DNA of 64,000 nucleotides from contig NZ_LSTV01000001.1 of assembly GCF_001644225.1 (NCBI RefSeq), forward strand, positions 372,001 to 436,000, written 5' to 3'. The DNA is from Microbacterium oleivorans. Lineage in GTDB: Bacteria > Actinomycetota > Actinomycetes > Actinomycetales > Microbacteriaceae. The notes beneath the pieces were generated by a model. The model ran no database searches and was not told the DNA's origin. It worked only from the letters and a program-made list of their open reading frames with translations. The translations under genes were made by a program, and so were the position numbers. Below, piece by piece: positions 1-8,688 of this stretch (position 1 is the stretch's first letter; each line of letters begins with the position of its first letter).

Positions 1-42
1 GAAGGCCGCTGAAGCCGTCACGGCAGTTCGAGAGGACACCCC

Positions 43-540
43 ATGCGCACCCTGGTGCTGAACGCAGGTTACGAACCCCTGGCCGTCGTCTCCTTCAAAC
101 GAGCGCTCGTGCTCGTCATGACGGAGAAGGCCACCATCATCGAGCGCGTCGAGGAGGACCCCGTCTGGGGCACCCGTGACGTGTACGACCGCCCCGCCGT
201 CATCGTGCTGACCCGCTACGTGCGGATCCCCGCCGGGCGTCGCGTGCCCGTCACGCGCCGCGGGGTGTTGCGGCGCGACGGCAACCGGTGCGCCTACTGC
301 GGCAAGAGCGCGACGACGATCGACCACGTGCTGCCGCGGTCGCGCGGGGGAGCGGACTCGTGGGAGAACCTCGTCGCCGCGTGCCTGCGGTGCAACAACG
401 TGAAGGGCGACCGGACGCCCCAGGAGATGCACTGGGAGCTGCGCTGGACGCCGTCGGCCCCGCGCGGCGCCGGCTGGCGCGTGCGGGGGACCGAGCGCAC
501 CGATCCCGCGTGGGAGCCGTACCTGGCGCTCGCCGCGTAG
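43..540 (+). CDS. HNH endonuclease family protein
   Basis: A 165-residue protein with a C-terminal HNH/zinc-ribbon nuclease domain. The sequence shows CAYC, then IDHVLPRSRGG, then CLRCNN (about residues 84-126), the two Cys pairs and catalytic His of the compact HNH family. The N-terminal half (VLNAGYEPLAVVSFKRAL) is the conserved lead-in found in a widespread actinobacterial HNH family of this length. A GAGAGG ribosome site lies 7 bases before the ATG. It stands alone ahead of the metal ATPase. Its substrate is unknown; such proteins are common on actinobacterial chromosomes and are not evidence of restriction by themselves. Confidence 0.9.
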   Translation: MRTLVLNAGYEPLAVVSFKRALVLVMTEKATIIERVEEDPVWGTRDVYDRPAVIVLTRYVRIPAGRRVPVTRRGVLRRDGNRCAYCGKSATTIDHVLPRSRGGADSWENLVAACLRCNNVKGDRTPQEMHWELRWTPSAPRGAGWRVRGTERTDPAWEPYLALAA

Positions 541-584
541 GCGGTTCGGCCGGAATACTCGTGGACGGCTCGCGTTGGGCCGTA

Positions 585-603
585 TATACCCCTATGGGGT
601 ATA
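585..603. promoter_or_regulatory. CsoR-like copper operator
   Basis: A perfect palindrome, TATACCCC-TAT-GGGGTATA, lies 15 bases before the start of the metal ATPase gene. Its shape (short A/T ends, a run of C, a 3-base centre, a run of G) matches the operators of CsoR-type copper sensors in Actinobacteria. No csoR gene is in the window, so the regulator must be elsewhere. The identity of the regulator is inferred. Confidence 0.7.
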
Positions 604-618
604 AGCGAGAGGAGCGAC

Positions 619-2664
619 ATGCACGCGGAGCACGATATGCGCGCGGGCCACGATGTCCACTCCGGGCATCAGGGCCATGACATGCACGGCGGGCACGGTG
701 ACCACGTCGGGCAGTTCCGGCGGCTGTTCTGGATCAACCTCCTGATCGCGGTCCCGGTGGTTGCGGCCTCGCCGATGTTCGCGATGATCCTCGGGTACGA
801 GGTGCCGGGGTGGATGCGGTGGGTCGCCCCCGTCCTCGGAACCGTGATGTTCGTGTGGGGCGGCCGGCCGTTCCTGACCGGCGCGGTCGCCGAGCTGCGA
901 CGCCGTTCGCCCGGCATGATGCTCCTCATCGCCCTCGCGATCACCGTGGCGTTCCTCGCGTCGTGGGGGGCGAGCCTCGGCATCCTGCACCACGAACTCG
1001 AGTTCTGGTGGGAGCTCGCGCTCCTCATCGTCATCATGCTGCTCGGGCACTGGATCGAGATGCGATCGATCGCGCAGACGAGCTCGGCGCTCGACTCGCT
1101 GGCCGCGCTCCTGCCCGACGAAGCGGAGCGCGTCGAGGGCGATGCGGTCGTGACCGTCGCGCCCGGCGAGCTGCGGGTCGGCGACGTGGTCGTCGTGCGG
1201 CCCGGCGGCAGCGTTCCCGCCGACGGTCGTGTGGTCGACGGGCGCGCCGAGATGGACGAGTCGATGATCACGGGCGAGTCCCGTCCCGTCGCGCGCGGCG
1301 CGGGCGACTCCGTCACCGCCGGCACTGTCGCGACTGACTCCGGACTGCGCGTCGAGGTCACGGCGACCGGGGACGACACGGCGCTGGCCGGCATCCGTCG
1401 CCTCGTCAGTGACGCGCAGAATTCGTCGTCGCGGGCGCAGCGCATCGCCGACCGCGCGGCGGCGCTGCTGTTCTGGTTCGCGCTCGGTGCCGCCGTCGTG
1501 ACGGCGCTCGTCTGGACCCTGATCGGGATGCCGGACGAGGCCGTCGTGCGGACGATCACCGTCCTCGTCATCGCCTGCCCGCACGCGCTCGGTCTCGCGA
1601 TCCCGCTCGTCGTGTCCATCGCGACCGAGCGCGCGGCCCGCGGCGGGGTGCTCGTGACCGACCGTCTCGCCCTCGAGGCGATGCGGACCGTCGACACGGT
1701 GCTGTTCGACAAGACCGGCACCCTCACGAAGGGCGAGCCGGTCGTCGCGGAGGTCGCGGCATCCGCTCGGGTGAACGAGGCCGACGAGGTGCTCGCGCTG
1801 GCCGCCGCGGCGGAGGCCGACAGCGAGCACCCGCTGGCGCGCGCGATCGTCCGCGCCGCGGCGGAGCGCGGGCTGAGCGTGCCGAGGGCGACGGGGTTCT
1901 CGTCGTCGCCCGCGGTGGGGGTCACGGCATCCGTTGAGGGTGCGTCGGTGCGGGTCGGCGGCCCGCGCCTGCTCGAGGAGATCGGGGCGAGCGAGGTGGA
2001 TGCCGCCGAGGCGTGGTGCGCGGACGGGGCGATCATCCTGCACGTCGTCCGGGACGGCGCGGTCGTGGGCGGACTGAAGCTCGCGGACGAGGTGCGGCCC
2101 GAGTCGCGGGAGGCCGTCGACACGCTGCATCGGATGGGCGTGCAGGTGGTCATGATCACCGGCGACGCCGAGGCCGTCGCGCGGTCGGTCGGGGACGAGC
2201 TCGGGATCGACCGGGTGTTCGCGCAGGTGCGCCCCGAGGACAAGTCCGATGCGGTCGCCGCCCTGCAGGCGGAAGGGCGCACGGTCGCGATGGTCGGGGA
2301 CGGGGTCAACGACGCACCGGCGCTGGCCCGCGCGGATGTCGGGATCGCGATCGGAGCGGGCACCGACGTCGCGATCGCCTCGGCGGGTGTCGTGCTGGCG
2401 GGATCCGATCCGCGCAGTGTCGTCTCGGTGATCGCGCTGTCGCGCCGGTCGTACCGCAAGATGCAGCAGAACCTGTGGTGGGCGGCCGGGTACAACCTGC
2501 TGTCGGTGCCGCTCGCGGCGGGCGTACTGGCACCGGTCGGGTTCGTGCTGCCGATGTCGGTCGGCGCGATCCTCATGTCGCTGTCCACGGTCGTCGTCGC
2601 GCTCAACGCGCAACTGCTGCGACGGATGGACCTGCGGCCGGAGGTCAGCGTCCGCGAGGTATGA
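619..2664 (+). CDS. copB: P1B-type heavy-metal ATPase, CopB-like
   Basis: A 681-residue metal-exporting P-type ATPase of the inner membrane. The N-terminus is His-rich (seven His within the first 30 residues) instead of carrying a CxxC metal-binding domain. The transmembrane metal site is CPH (IACPHALGLAIP), the mark of the CopB subgroup. It also has the actuator TGES, the phosphorylation site DKTGT, HP (SEHPLARA) and GDGVND. CopB-type pumps export copper or silver from the cytoplasm. The GGAG ribosome site is 6 bases before ATG, just after the CsoR-like palindrome, which supports copper induction. Silver or another metal remains possible. Confidence 0.9.
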   Translation: MHAEHDMRAGHDVHSGHQGHDMHGGHGDHVGQFRRLFWINLLIAVPVVAASPMFAMILGYEVPGWMRWVAPVLGTVMFVWGGRPFLTGAVAELRRRSPGMMLLIALAITVAFLASWGASLGILHHELEFWWELALLIVIMLLGHWIEMRSIAQTSSALDSLAALLPDEAERVEGDAVVTVAPGELRVGDVVVVRPGGSVPADGRVVDGRAEMDESMITGESRPVARGAGDSVTAGTVATDSGLRVEVTATGDDTALAGIRRLVSDAQNSSSRAQRIADRAAALLFWFALGAAVVTALVWTLIGMPDEAVVRTITVLVIACPHALGLAIPLVVSIATERAARGGVLVTDRLALEAMRTVDTVLFDKTGTLTKGEPVVAEVAASARVNEADEVLALAAAAEADSEHPLARAIVRAAAERGLSVPRATGFSSSPAVGVTASVEGASVRVGGPRLLEEIGASEVDAAEAWCADGAIILHVVRDGAVVGGLKLADEVRPESREAVDTLHRMGVQVVMITGDAEAVARSVGDELGIDRVFAQVRPEDKSDAVAALQAEGRTVAMVGDGVNDAPALARADVGIAIGAGTDVAIASAGVVLAGSDPRSVVSVIALSRRSYRKMQQNLWWAAGYNLLSVPLAAGVLAPVGFVLPMSVGAILMSLSTVVVALNAQLLRRMDLRPEVSVREV

Positions 2665-2725
2665 GGCCGGGGTGGGAGCGATGTCGGAGGCCGAGCGTAT
2701 CTTCGAACTCGACCGCTTGAGTCAC

Positions 2726-2741
2726 TCGAACAAAGCTTCTA
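2726..2741. promoter_or_regulatory. LexA-like SOS box before imuA
   Basis: TCGAAC-AAAG-CTTCTA lies 10 bases before the imuA start. The left half is the exact actinobacterial LexA half-site and the right half matches GTTCGA at 4 of 6 positions. The genes behind it are classic SOS genes, so LexA control is the natural reading, but the site is degenerate. Confidence 0.5.
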
Positions 2742-2751
2742 CCATGTCGAG

Positions 2752-3450
2752 GTGAGATCCATCGTGCGCAACACCGCCACTGCCCAAGAGGTGCAGCGGC
2801 TGCGTGCGCAGATGGCAGAGATCCAGGGGCGCAAGCTCGATGCGCCGCCCCTTCCCACCCATCCTGCCCTGGCCGAGCTGCTGCCGGGCGGGGGACTGCG
2901 CCCCGGTTCGTCGTACGCGATCGGCGGATCGATGTCGCTGCTGTTCGGCCTGCTCGCGCAGCCGTCGCAGACCGGCAGCTGGTGCGGAGTCGTCGGGATG
3001 CCGGGGTTCGGCGCCGAGGCAGCCGAGAAAGCGGGGGTCGACCTCTCGCACCTCGTGCTGATCCCCGAGCCGGGGCCGCGCTGGCTCGCGGTGACGGCGA
3101 CGATCGCCGACGTGCTGCCGGTCGTCGCAGTGCGACCGCCGAGCAGAGCGAAGGATGCCGAGATCTCGCGGCTCGCGGCCCGCATGCGCGAGCGCGGCGT
3201 GGTGCTGCTCGTGCAGGGTCCGTGGCCGCAGACCGAGGCGATGATCGACGTGACGGATGCGCGGTGGTCGGGCCTCGGCGACGGGTACGGCGTGCTCGAG
3301 GGGCGCGAACTGACCGTCACGGTGACGAGCCGCCGCTTTCCGGTGCCGCGGTCGTCGCGGATGCTGCTGCCCGCCCCCGACGGGGCGATCGCGGTGCGCG
3401 CGCAGCCCGTCGCTCCCGTGGTCGACCTGCCGATGCGGGCGGTGAGCTGA
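2752..3450 (+). CDS. imuA: ImuA-type mutasome accessory protein
   Basis: A 232-residue RecA-fold protein that corresponds by position and sequence style to ImuA'/ImuA of the mutagenic translesion cassette. It starts at GTG, and the only nearby ATG (2744) meets a stop after three codons. The segment ALAELLPGGGLRPGSSYAIGGSMSLLFGLLAQ (about residues 40-72) occupies the place of the RecA nucleotide-binding core but lacks a clean Walker A. Its stop overlaps the imuB start by one base, so translation is probably coupled. In mycobacteria the ImuA' protein works with ImuB and DnaE2 in damage-induced mutagenesis; the same role is inferred here. Confidence 0.85.
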   Translation: MRSIVRNTATAQEVQRLRAQMAEIQGRKLDAPPLPTHPALAELLPGGGLRPGSSYAIGGSMSLLFGLLAQPSQTGSWCGVVGMPGFGAEAAEKAGVDLSHLVLIPEPGPRWLAVTATIADVLPVVAVRPPSRAKDAEISRLAARMRERGVVLLVQGPWPQTEAMIDVTDARWSGLGDGYGVLEGRELTVTVTSRRFPVPRSSRMLLPAPDGAIAVRAQPVAPVVDLPMRAVS

Positions 3451-5033
3451 TGGATCCCGCGCTCGTCGACACCGGCACCGAGCCGGTCCGCAGCCTCGTC
3501 GTGTGGGTGCCGGACTGGCCGGTCGTCGCGCTCGCCCGCGAGGGCCTCGCCGACGCCGCGCAGCCGATCGCCGTCTTCGCGAAGGGGACCGTCGCGGCGA
3601 CGTCGCCCGCTGCGCGCGGCGACGGGGTGCGGCGGGGGATGCGGCGCCGCGACGCGCAGGCGCGGTGCCCGCAGCTGCAGGTCGTCGACGCCGACGAGGC
3701 GCGCGACCATCGCACGTTCGCGCCGCTCATCGCGCGGCTCGAGGAGATCGCCCCGGGTGTGCAGCTGCGCGAGCCGGGGCTGTGCGCGCTGCGGGTGAAG
3801 GGTCCGGCCCGCTTCTACGGCGGCGAGGCGGGCGCGGCGACCGCACTGACCGGCGCGCTCGCCGAGCTCGGCGTGCTCGACGTGCGGGCGGGGGTGGGCG
3901 ACGGTCCGTTCACGGCGGAGCAGGCGGCGCGGGCGACCGGCGCCGACGCGCCGCTGCGGATCGTGCCGCCGGGCGGCGCGGCGGGGTTCCTGTCGCCGTT
4001 GCCGGTGACCGCGCTCGAGGACGAGGGCATCGCGAGCCTGTTCGCGCGTCTCGGCATCCACACCCTCGGTCAGCTCGCCGCGCTGCCGCCGCAGCGGCTC
4101 GTCGAACGGCTCGGTCCCCGTGGGGCGCGGTTGCATGCGCTCGCGTCGGGGCTCGATTCGCAGCCGGTGCAGCCGCGCACGCCGCCGCCCGAGCTCGAGC
4201 GCGAGGTGAGCTTCGAGCCGCCGCTCGAGATCGCCGACCAGGTCGCGTTCGGCATCCGGCTCGCCGCGGAGCAGTTCATCTCGGGGCTCGGCGCCGTCGA
4301 CCTGGTCTGCACGGAGCTGCGGGTCGCGCTGACGGGCGACCGCGGCGACCACAGCGAGCGGGTGTGGCTGCATCCGGGGGCGTTCGATGCGGCGGCCGTC
4401 GTCGACCGGGTGCGCTGGCAGCTCGCCGAGCGGGGGCTCAAGAGCGCCGTCGCGAAGGTGCGGATCGCGCCCGAGAAGGTGGATGCGGCATCCCATCACG
4501 TGAAGGGGCTGTTCGGCTCGGGTCCCGAGGAGCGCGTGCACTCGGCGCTCTCGCGCGTGCAGGCGATGCTCGGGCACACCGGGGTGGTCACCCCGCAGGT
4601 CGGCGGTGGGCGCTGGCTCGCCGAGCGGCAGGTGCTCGTGCCGTGGGGGGACCGTGCCGTGATCGCCGAGCGGGCTCGGCCGTGGCCGGGGAGCCTGCCC
4701 GACCCGCTGCCGGCGACGGTGTTCCCCGAGCCGGTGCCGGTCGCCGTCATCGACCGCGACGACGACATGGTCGCCGTCGACGGCCGCGGCGAGCTGACGG
4801 CCGAACCGGTCGCACTCATCCTCCCCGGAGCGCCGGACGCGTCGGGGGCACGCAGGCCCCGGCATCCGCGTCGCATCGCGTCGTGGGCGGGACCGTGGCC
4901 CGTCATGGAGCGGGGGTGGGATGCCGCCCGCGCCCGTCGCGCGCACCGGTTCCAGATCGTCGACGAGGCGCAGACGGCCTGGCTGCTCGTGTGCGAAGAG
5001 GGTGTCTGGCACGCCGAGGGCAGGTACGACTGA
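3450..5033 (+). CDS. imuB: ImuB, Y-family polymerase-like adaptor
   Basis: A 527-residue protein of the Y-family DNA polymerase fold. It begins with SLVVWVPDWPVVALA, typical of ImuB. A helix-hairpin-helix region (LGIHTLGQLAALPP) follows near residues 190-205, then the little-finger region (EVSFEPPLEIADQVAFGIRLAAEQF). The acidic residues of an active Y-family polymerase are not evident, as expected for ImuB, which acts as an adaptor and not as a polymerase. QVLVPWG at residues 394-400 looks like the beta-clamp binding motif. ATG was chosen because it overlaps the imuA stop; the open frame upstream is the antisense-free shadow of imuA. Confidence 0.92.
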   Translation: MDPALVDTGTEPVRSLVVWVPDWPVVALAREGLADAAQPIAVFAKGTVAATSPAARGDGVRRGMRRRDAQARCPQLQVVDADEARDHRTFAPLIARLEEIAPGVQLREPGLCALRVKGPARFYGGEAGAATALTGALAELGVLDVRAGVGDGPFTAEQAARATGADAPLRIVPPGGAAGFLSPLPVTALEDEGIASLFARLGIHTLGQLAALPPQRLVERLGPRGARLHALASGLDSQPVQPRTPPPELEREVSFEPPLEIADQVAFGIRLAAEQFISGLGAVDLVCTELRVALTGDRGDHSERVWLHPGAFDAAAVVDRVRWQLAERGLKSAVAKVRIAPEKVDAASHHVKGLFGSGPEERVHSALSRVQAMLGHTGVVTPQVGGGRWLAERQVLVPWGDRAVIAERARPWPGSLPDPLPATVFPEPVPVAVIDRDDDMVAVDGRGELTAEPVALILPGAPDASGARRPRHPRRIASWAGPWPVMERGWDAARARRAHRFQIVDEAQTAWLLVCEEGVWHAEGRYD

Positions 5034-8000
5034 TGGGCTGGGGCAACAACCCGTCGGTCTCGTGGTCGGAGATGGAGCGGATCCTCAGCGACCGGCGCCG
5101 TCCCGAGGGTGCGCCGGCGGGCACCGACGGTGGCGACAGTCCGGCGTGGTCGCACAAGCGCGGCAAGTACCGTGCGCCCGAGATCGAGCGGCCGCGGAAT
5201 GCCGTGCCGTACGCCGAGCTGCACGCGCACTCGTCGTTCTCGTTCCTCGACGGGGCGTCCTCACCCGAGGACCTCGTCGAAGAGGCGGAACGCCTCGGTC
5301 TGCACGCCCTCGCGATCACCGACCACGACGGGTTCTACGGCATCGTCCGCTTCGCCGAGGCGGCCGAGCACCTGCAGCTGCAGACCGTCTTCGGGGCCGA
5401 GCTGTCGCTGGGACTGCCCGGTCCGCAGAACGGCGAACCCGATCCGCACGGCACGCACCTGCTGGTGCTCGCGCGCGGCGAGGAGGGCTACCACCGACTC
5501 GCCGCCGCCATCACGCACGCGCAGCTGTCGGGGGGTGAGAAGGGGCGCCCGGTGTACGACCTGCACGACCTCGCCGACCGGGCGGGCGGGCACTGGCAGG
5601 TGTTGACCGGATGCCGCAAGGGCGCCGTCCGGCAGGCGCTCGCCGCCGACGGCCCGGCCGCCGCGGCGTACGAGCTCGACCGGCTCGTCGACCTGTTCGG
5701 GCCCGAGCGGGTCGACGTCGAGCTCATCGACCAGGGCGCGCCGACGGACTCGCGCGACAACGACGTGCTCGCCGCCATCGCCGCCGAGCGCGGGCTGCCG
5801 GTCGTCGCGACGAACAACGTGCACTACGCCGTGCCCGACAAGGTGCACCTCGCCGCGGCGGTTGCGGCGGTGCGGGCGAACCGCGGACTCGACGAGCTCG
5901 ACGGCTGGCTGCCCTCGCATGCGAGCGCGCACCTGCGGTCGGGCGCCGAGATGGCGCGGCGGTTCCGGCGGTACCCGGGGGCTATCGAGCGCACCGTCGT
6001 GCTCGCCGACGAGCTCGCCTTCCCGCTGCGCCGCGCGAAGCCCGCACTCCCGAAGATGCAGGTCCCCGAGGGGCACACGCCGATGACGTGGCTGCGGCAC
6101 CTCGTGTGGGAGGCGGTTCCCCGCAAGTACCCGGATGCCACCGACGCGAACCGCGCGCGCATCGAGAAGGAGCTCGGGGTCATCGAGCAGAAGGACTTCC
6201 CGGGCTACTTCCTCATCGTGCACGGCATCGTGCAAGAGGCGCGGCGCCGCGGCATCCTGTGTCAGGGACGGGGGTCCGCCGCGAACAGTGCCGTCTGCTA
6301 CCTGCTCGACATCACGGCGATCGACTCGATCTTCTACGACCTGCCGTTCGAGCGGTTCCTGTCGGCGCTGCGCGACGAGGAGCCCGACATCGACGTCGAC
6401 TTCGACTCGGACCGGCGCGAGGAGATCATCCAGTGGGTCTACGAGACGTACGGGCGCGAGCGGGCGGCGCAGGTCGCGAACGTCATCCAGTACCGGCCGA
6501 AGAACGCCGTCCGCGACATGGCGAAGGCGCTCGGGCACTCTCCGGGGCAGCAGGATGCCTGGTCGAAGCAGGTCGAGCGCTGGGGGGCGGTGCTCGACAC
6601 CCCGCCCGACCACGACATCCCGGAGCGGGTGGTCGAGTATGCGGGTGAGCTGTTGAAAGCGCCGCGGCACCTCGGCATCCACTCCGGCGGCATGGTGCTG
6701 ACCGATCGTCCGGTCGGCGAGGTCGTCCCGATCGAGCACGCGCGCATGGAGAACCGCACCGTCATCCAGTGGGACAAGGACGACGCCGCGTGGATGGGGC
6801 TCGTGAAGTTCGACCTGCTGGGGCTCGGGATGCTTGCCGCCTTGCAGTACTGCTTCGACATGATCGAGGTCGCGACGGGGGAGCAGTGGGACCTCGACTC
6901 CATGCCGAAGGAGGAGGCGGCGGTCTACGACATGCTGTGCCGGGCGGACTCGATCGGAGTGTTCCAGGTCGAGTCGCGTGCGCAGATGGGACTGCTGCCC
7001 CGCCTGCAGCCGCGGAAGTTCTACGACCTCGTGGTCGAGATCGCGCTCATCCGTCCGGGTCCGATCCAGGGTGGCGCGGTGCATCCGTTCGTGCGGCGCA
7101 AGCTCGGCGACGAGCCGATCACCTACGCGCACCCGAAGCTCAAGCCGGTGCTGGAGCGGACGCTCGGCATCCCGGTGTTCCAGGAGCAGCTCATGCAGAT
7201 GGGCATGGCCGTCGGTGATCTGTCGGGGGAGGATGCCGACCTGCTGCGCCGCGCGATGGGGTCGAAGCGCGGGATCGAGCGGATCGACTCGCTGAAGAAG
7301 AAGCTGTACGAGGGGATGGCACGCAACGGCCTGACCGGCAAGGCCGCCGACGACATCTACGTGAAGATCCAGGCGTTCGCGAACTTCGGTTTCGCCGAGA
7401 GTCACTCGCTGTCGTTCGGGCTGCTCGTGTACGCGTCGTCGTGGCTGAAGCTGCACTATCCGGCGGCGTTCCTCGCCGCGTTGCTTCGCGCGCAGCCGAT
7501 GGGCTTCTACTCGCCCGCGACCCTCACCGCCGACGCCCGCCGGCACGGGGTGGAGGTGCGCCGTCCGGACCTGCACGCGTCCGGGGTGGACGCGGGGCTC
7601 GAGCCAGTGGACGGGGGCGAGGCTGGGGCGGAGGTCGGCCTTGCCGCGGAGGTCGGCCGTGCCGAGGAGATCGGCCGTCGCGCGGGGATCGGCCTTGCCG
7701 CGGAGATCGGCCGTGCCGAGGACGTTTCGGGCGGGATTCCTCCTCGGGAGCGCAGATCTCCGCTGGAAGGTGGGGATGCGGAAGGGCGGGATGCCGAAGG
7801 GCGGGATGCCGGGGGTGCAAGGGCCGAAGGCGCCGGGGCGGATGCCGGGCACCGCCGCCCGCCGACAGGCCGGGACTCGTGCACCGACCGCATCCAGCCG
7901 CCGGTGCCGGAGTTCGACCGGTCGCTGCCGGACGAGTCCGCGGCGCATCGGCGGGACGGGAACTTCGCGGTGCGGCTGGGGCTCGCCTCGATCACGGGCA

Positions 8001-8668
8001 TCGGCGTGCCGCTGGCGACGAAGATCGTGGCGGAACGCGAGGCATCCGGTCCGTACCGGGACCTGCGCGACCTCGTGCGTCGCACCGGCGCGACGGCGGC
8101 GCAGCTCGAGGCGCTCGCGACGGCGGGCGCGTTCGAGAGCCTCGGGATCACGCGCCGCGAGGGCATCTGGTTGGCGGGGGATGCCGCGCAGGACCGGCAG
8201 GAGTTCCTCGAGGGCTCGCTCGTCTCGGTGCAGCCGCCGCTGTTCCCCGACCAGTCGAGCTACGACGTGCTCGCCGCGGACCTGTGGGCGACGGGGGTGT
8301 CGGCCGACGACCACCCGCTGACGCACTACCGGTCGCAGCTCGACGCGCGCGGGGTGATCACCTCACGCGGCATGCGCGAGCACGAGGTCGGGCGGCGCAT
8401 CGAGGTCGCGGGTCTGGTGACGCACCGTCAAAGGCCGGCGACGGCATCCGGCATCACGTTCCTGAACCTCGAGGATGAGCACGGCGTCATGAACGTGATC
8501 TGCTCGGTCGGGGTGTGGAACAGGTACCGCCGCATCCTGCGCGACAGTCCCGCCCTCATCGCGCGCGGCATGCTCGAGCGCTCACCTGAGGGCGTCACCA
8601 ACCTCGTCGCCGACGCGTTCGAGGACCTGCGGGTCGGGGTGCAGCACCGGTCGCGGGACTTCCGGTGA
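5033..8668 (+). CDS. dnaE2: Error-prone DNA polymerase DnaE2
   Basis: A 1211-residue C-family polymerase used for damage-induced translesion synthesis. The PHP domain starts near residue 62 (AELHAHSSFSFLDGAS, then ITDHDGF). The palm carries the catalytic aspartates in PDIDVDFDSDR (about residue 452). The C-terminal OB fold reads RIEVAGLVTHRQRP. The ATG overlaps the imuB stop, so imuA-imuB-dnaE2 form one coupled operon behind a LexA-like box. The protein is longer than usual (about 1050-1150) because of an unusual insertion at about residues 850-975, between VRRPDLHASGVDA and the helix-hairpin-helix region NFAVRLGLASITGIG. The insertion is Ala/Gly/Glu/Arg-rich with two tandem repeats. Confidence 0.95.
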   Translation: MGWGNNPSVSWSEMERILSDRRRPEGAPAGTDGGDSPAWSHKRGKYRAPEIERPRNAVPYAELHAHSSFSFLDGASSPEDLVEEAERLGLHALAITDHDGFYGIVRFAEAAEHLQLQTVFGAELSLGLPGPQNGEPDPHGTHLLVLARGEEGYHRLAAAITHAQLSGGEKGRPVYDLHDLADRAGGHWQVLTGCRKGAVRQALAADGPAAAAYELDRLVDLFGPERVDVELIDQGAPTDSRDNDVLAAIAAERGLPVVATNNVHYAVPDKVHLAAAVAAVRANRGLDELDGWLPSHASAHLRSGAEMARRFRRYPGAIERTVVLADELAFPLRRAKPALPKMQVPEGHTPMTWLRHLVWEAVPRKYPDATDANRARIEKELGVIEQKDFPGYFLIVHGIVQEARRRGILCQGRGSAANSAVCYLLDITAIDSIFYDLPFERFLSALRDEEPDIDVDFDSDRREEIIQWVYETYGRERAAQVANVIQYRPKNAVRDMAKALGHSPGQQDAWSKQVERWGAVLDTPPDHDIPERVVEYAGELLKAPRHLGIHSGGMVLTDRPVGEVVPIEHARMENRTVIQWDKDDAAWMGLVKFDLLGLGMLAALQYCFDMIEVATGEQWDLDSMPKEEAAVYDMLCRADSIGVFQVESRAQMGLLPRLQPRKFYDLVVEIALIRPGPIQGGAVHPFVRRKLGDEPITYAHPKLKPVLERTLGIPVFQEQLMQMGMAVGDLSGEDADLLRRAMGSKRGIERIDSLKKKLYEGMARNGLTGKAADDIYVKIQAFANFGFAESHSLSFGLLVYASSWLKLHYPAAFLAALLRAQPMGFYSPATLTADARRHGVEVRRPDLHASGVDAGLEPVDGGEAGAEVGLAAEVGRAEEIGRRAGIGLAAEIGRAEDVSGGIPPRERRSPLEGGDAEGRDAEGRDAGGARAEGAGADAGHRRPPTGRDSCTDRIQPPVPEFDRSLPDESAAHRRDGNFAVRLGLASITGIGVPLATKIVAEREASGPYRDLRDLVRRTGATAAQLEALATAGAFESLGITRREGIWLAGDAAQDRQEFLEGSLVSVQPPLFPDQSSYDVLAADLWATGVSADDHPLTHYRSQLDARGVITSRGMREHEVGRRIEVAGLVTHRQRPATASGITFLNLEDEHGVMNVICSVGVWNRYRRILRDSPALIARGMLERSPEGVTNLVADAFEDLRVGVQHRSRDFR
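7631..7720 (+). repeat. 18-bp tandem repeat, five copies, inside dnaE2
   Basis: Five head-to-tail units of the form GAGRTCGGCCKTGCCGMG keep the reading frame and encode six-residue units such as EVGLAA, EVGRAE, EIGRRA, GIGLAA and EIGRAE. A second in-frame array, 15-bp units GGATGCCGAAGGGCG encoding DAEGR, follows at about 7773-7817. Length variation between strains would be expected. Confidence 0.85.
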
Positions 8669-8683
8669 CCGGTGCCGCACCCC
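8636..8683. terminator. Bidirectional terminator hairpin
   Basis: Arms of 17 bases (8636-8652 and 8667-8683) pair with a single mismatch around a 14-base loop. The hairpin spans the dnaE2 stop codon and ends 5 bases before the stop of the convergent PepSY gene. Its place between convergent genes suggests it ends transcription from both sides. No U-tract is clear. Confidence 0.7.
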
Positions 8684-8688
8684 GCGCC

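Noticed and set aside
592-2613. Very long open frame on the minus strand opposite the metal ATPase
   Set aside because: Composition is Arg/Asp/His-rich with no domain, the mirror image of high-GC third-position bias; the plus-strand ATPase explains the DNA.
5261-8326. 1021-codon open frame on the minus strand opposite dnaE2
   Set aside because: No recognisable domain and typical antisense composition; dnaE2 is certain.
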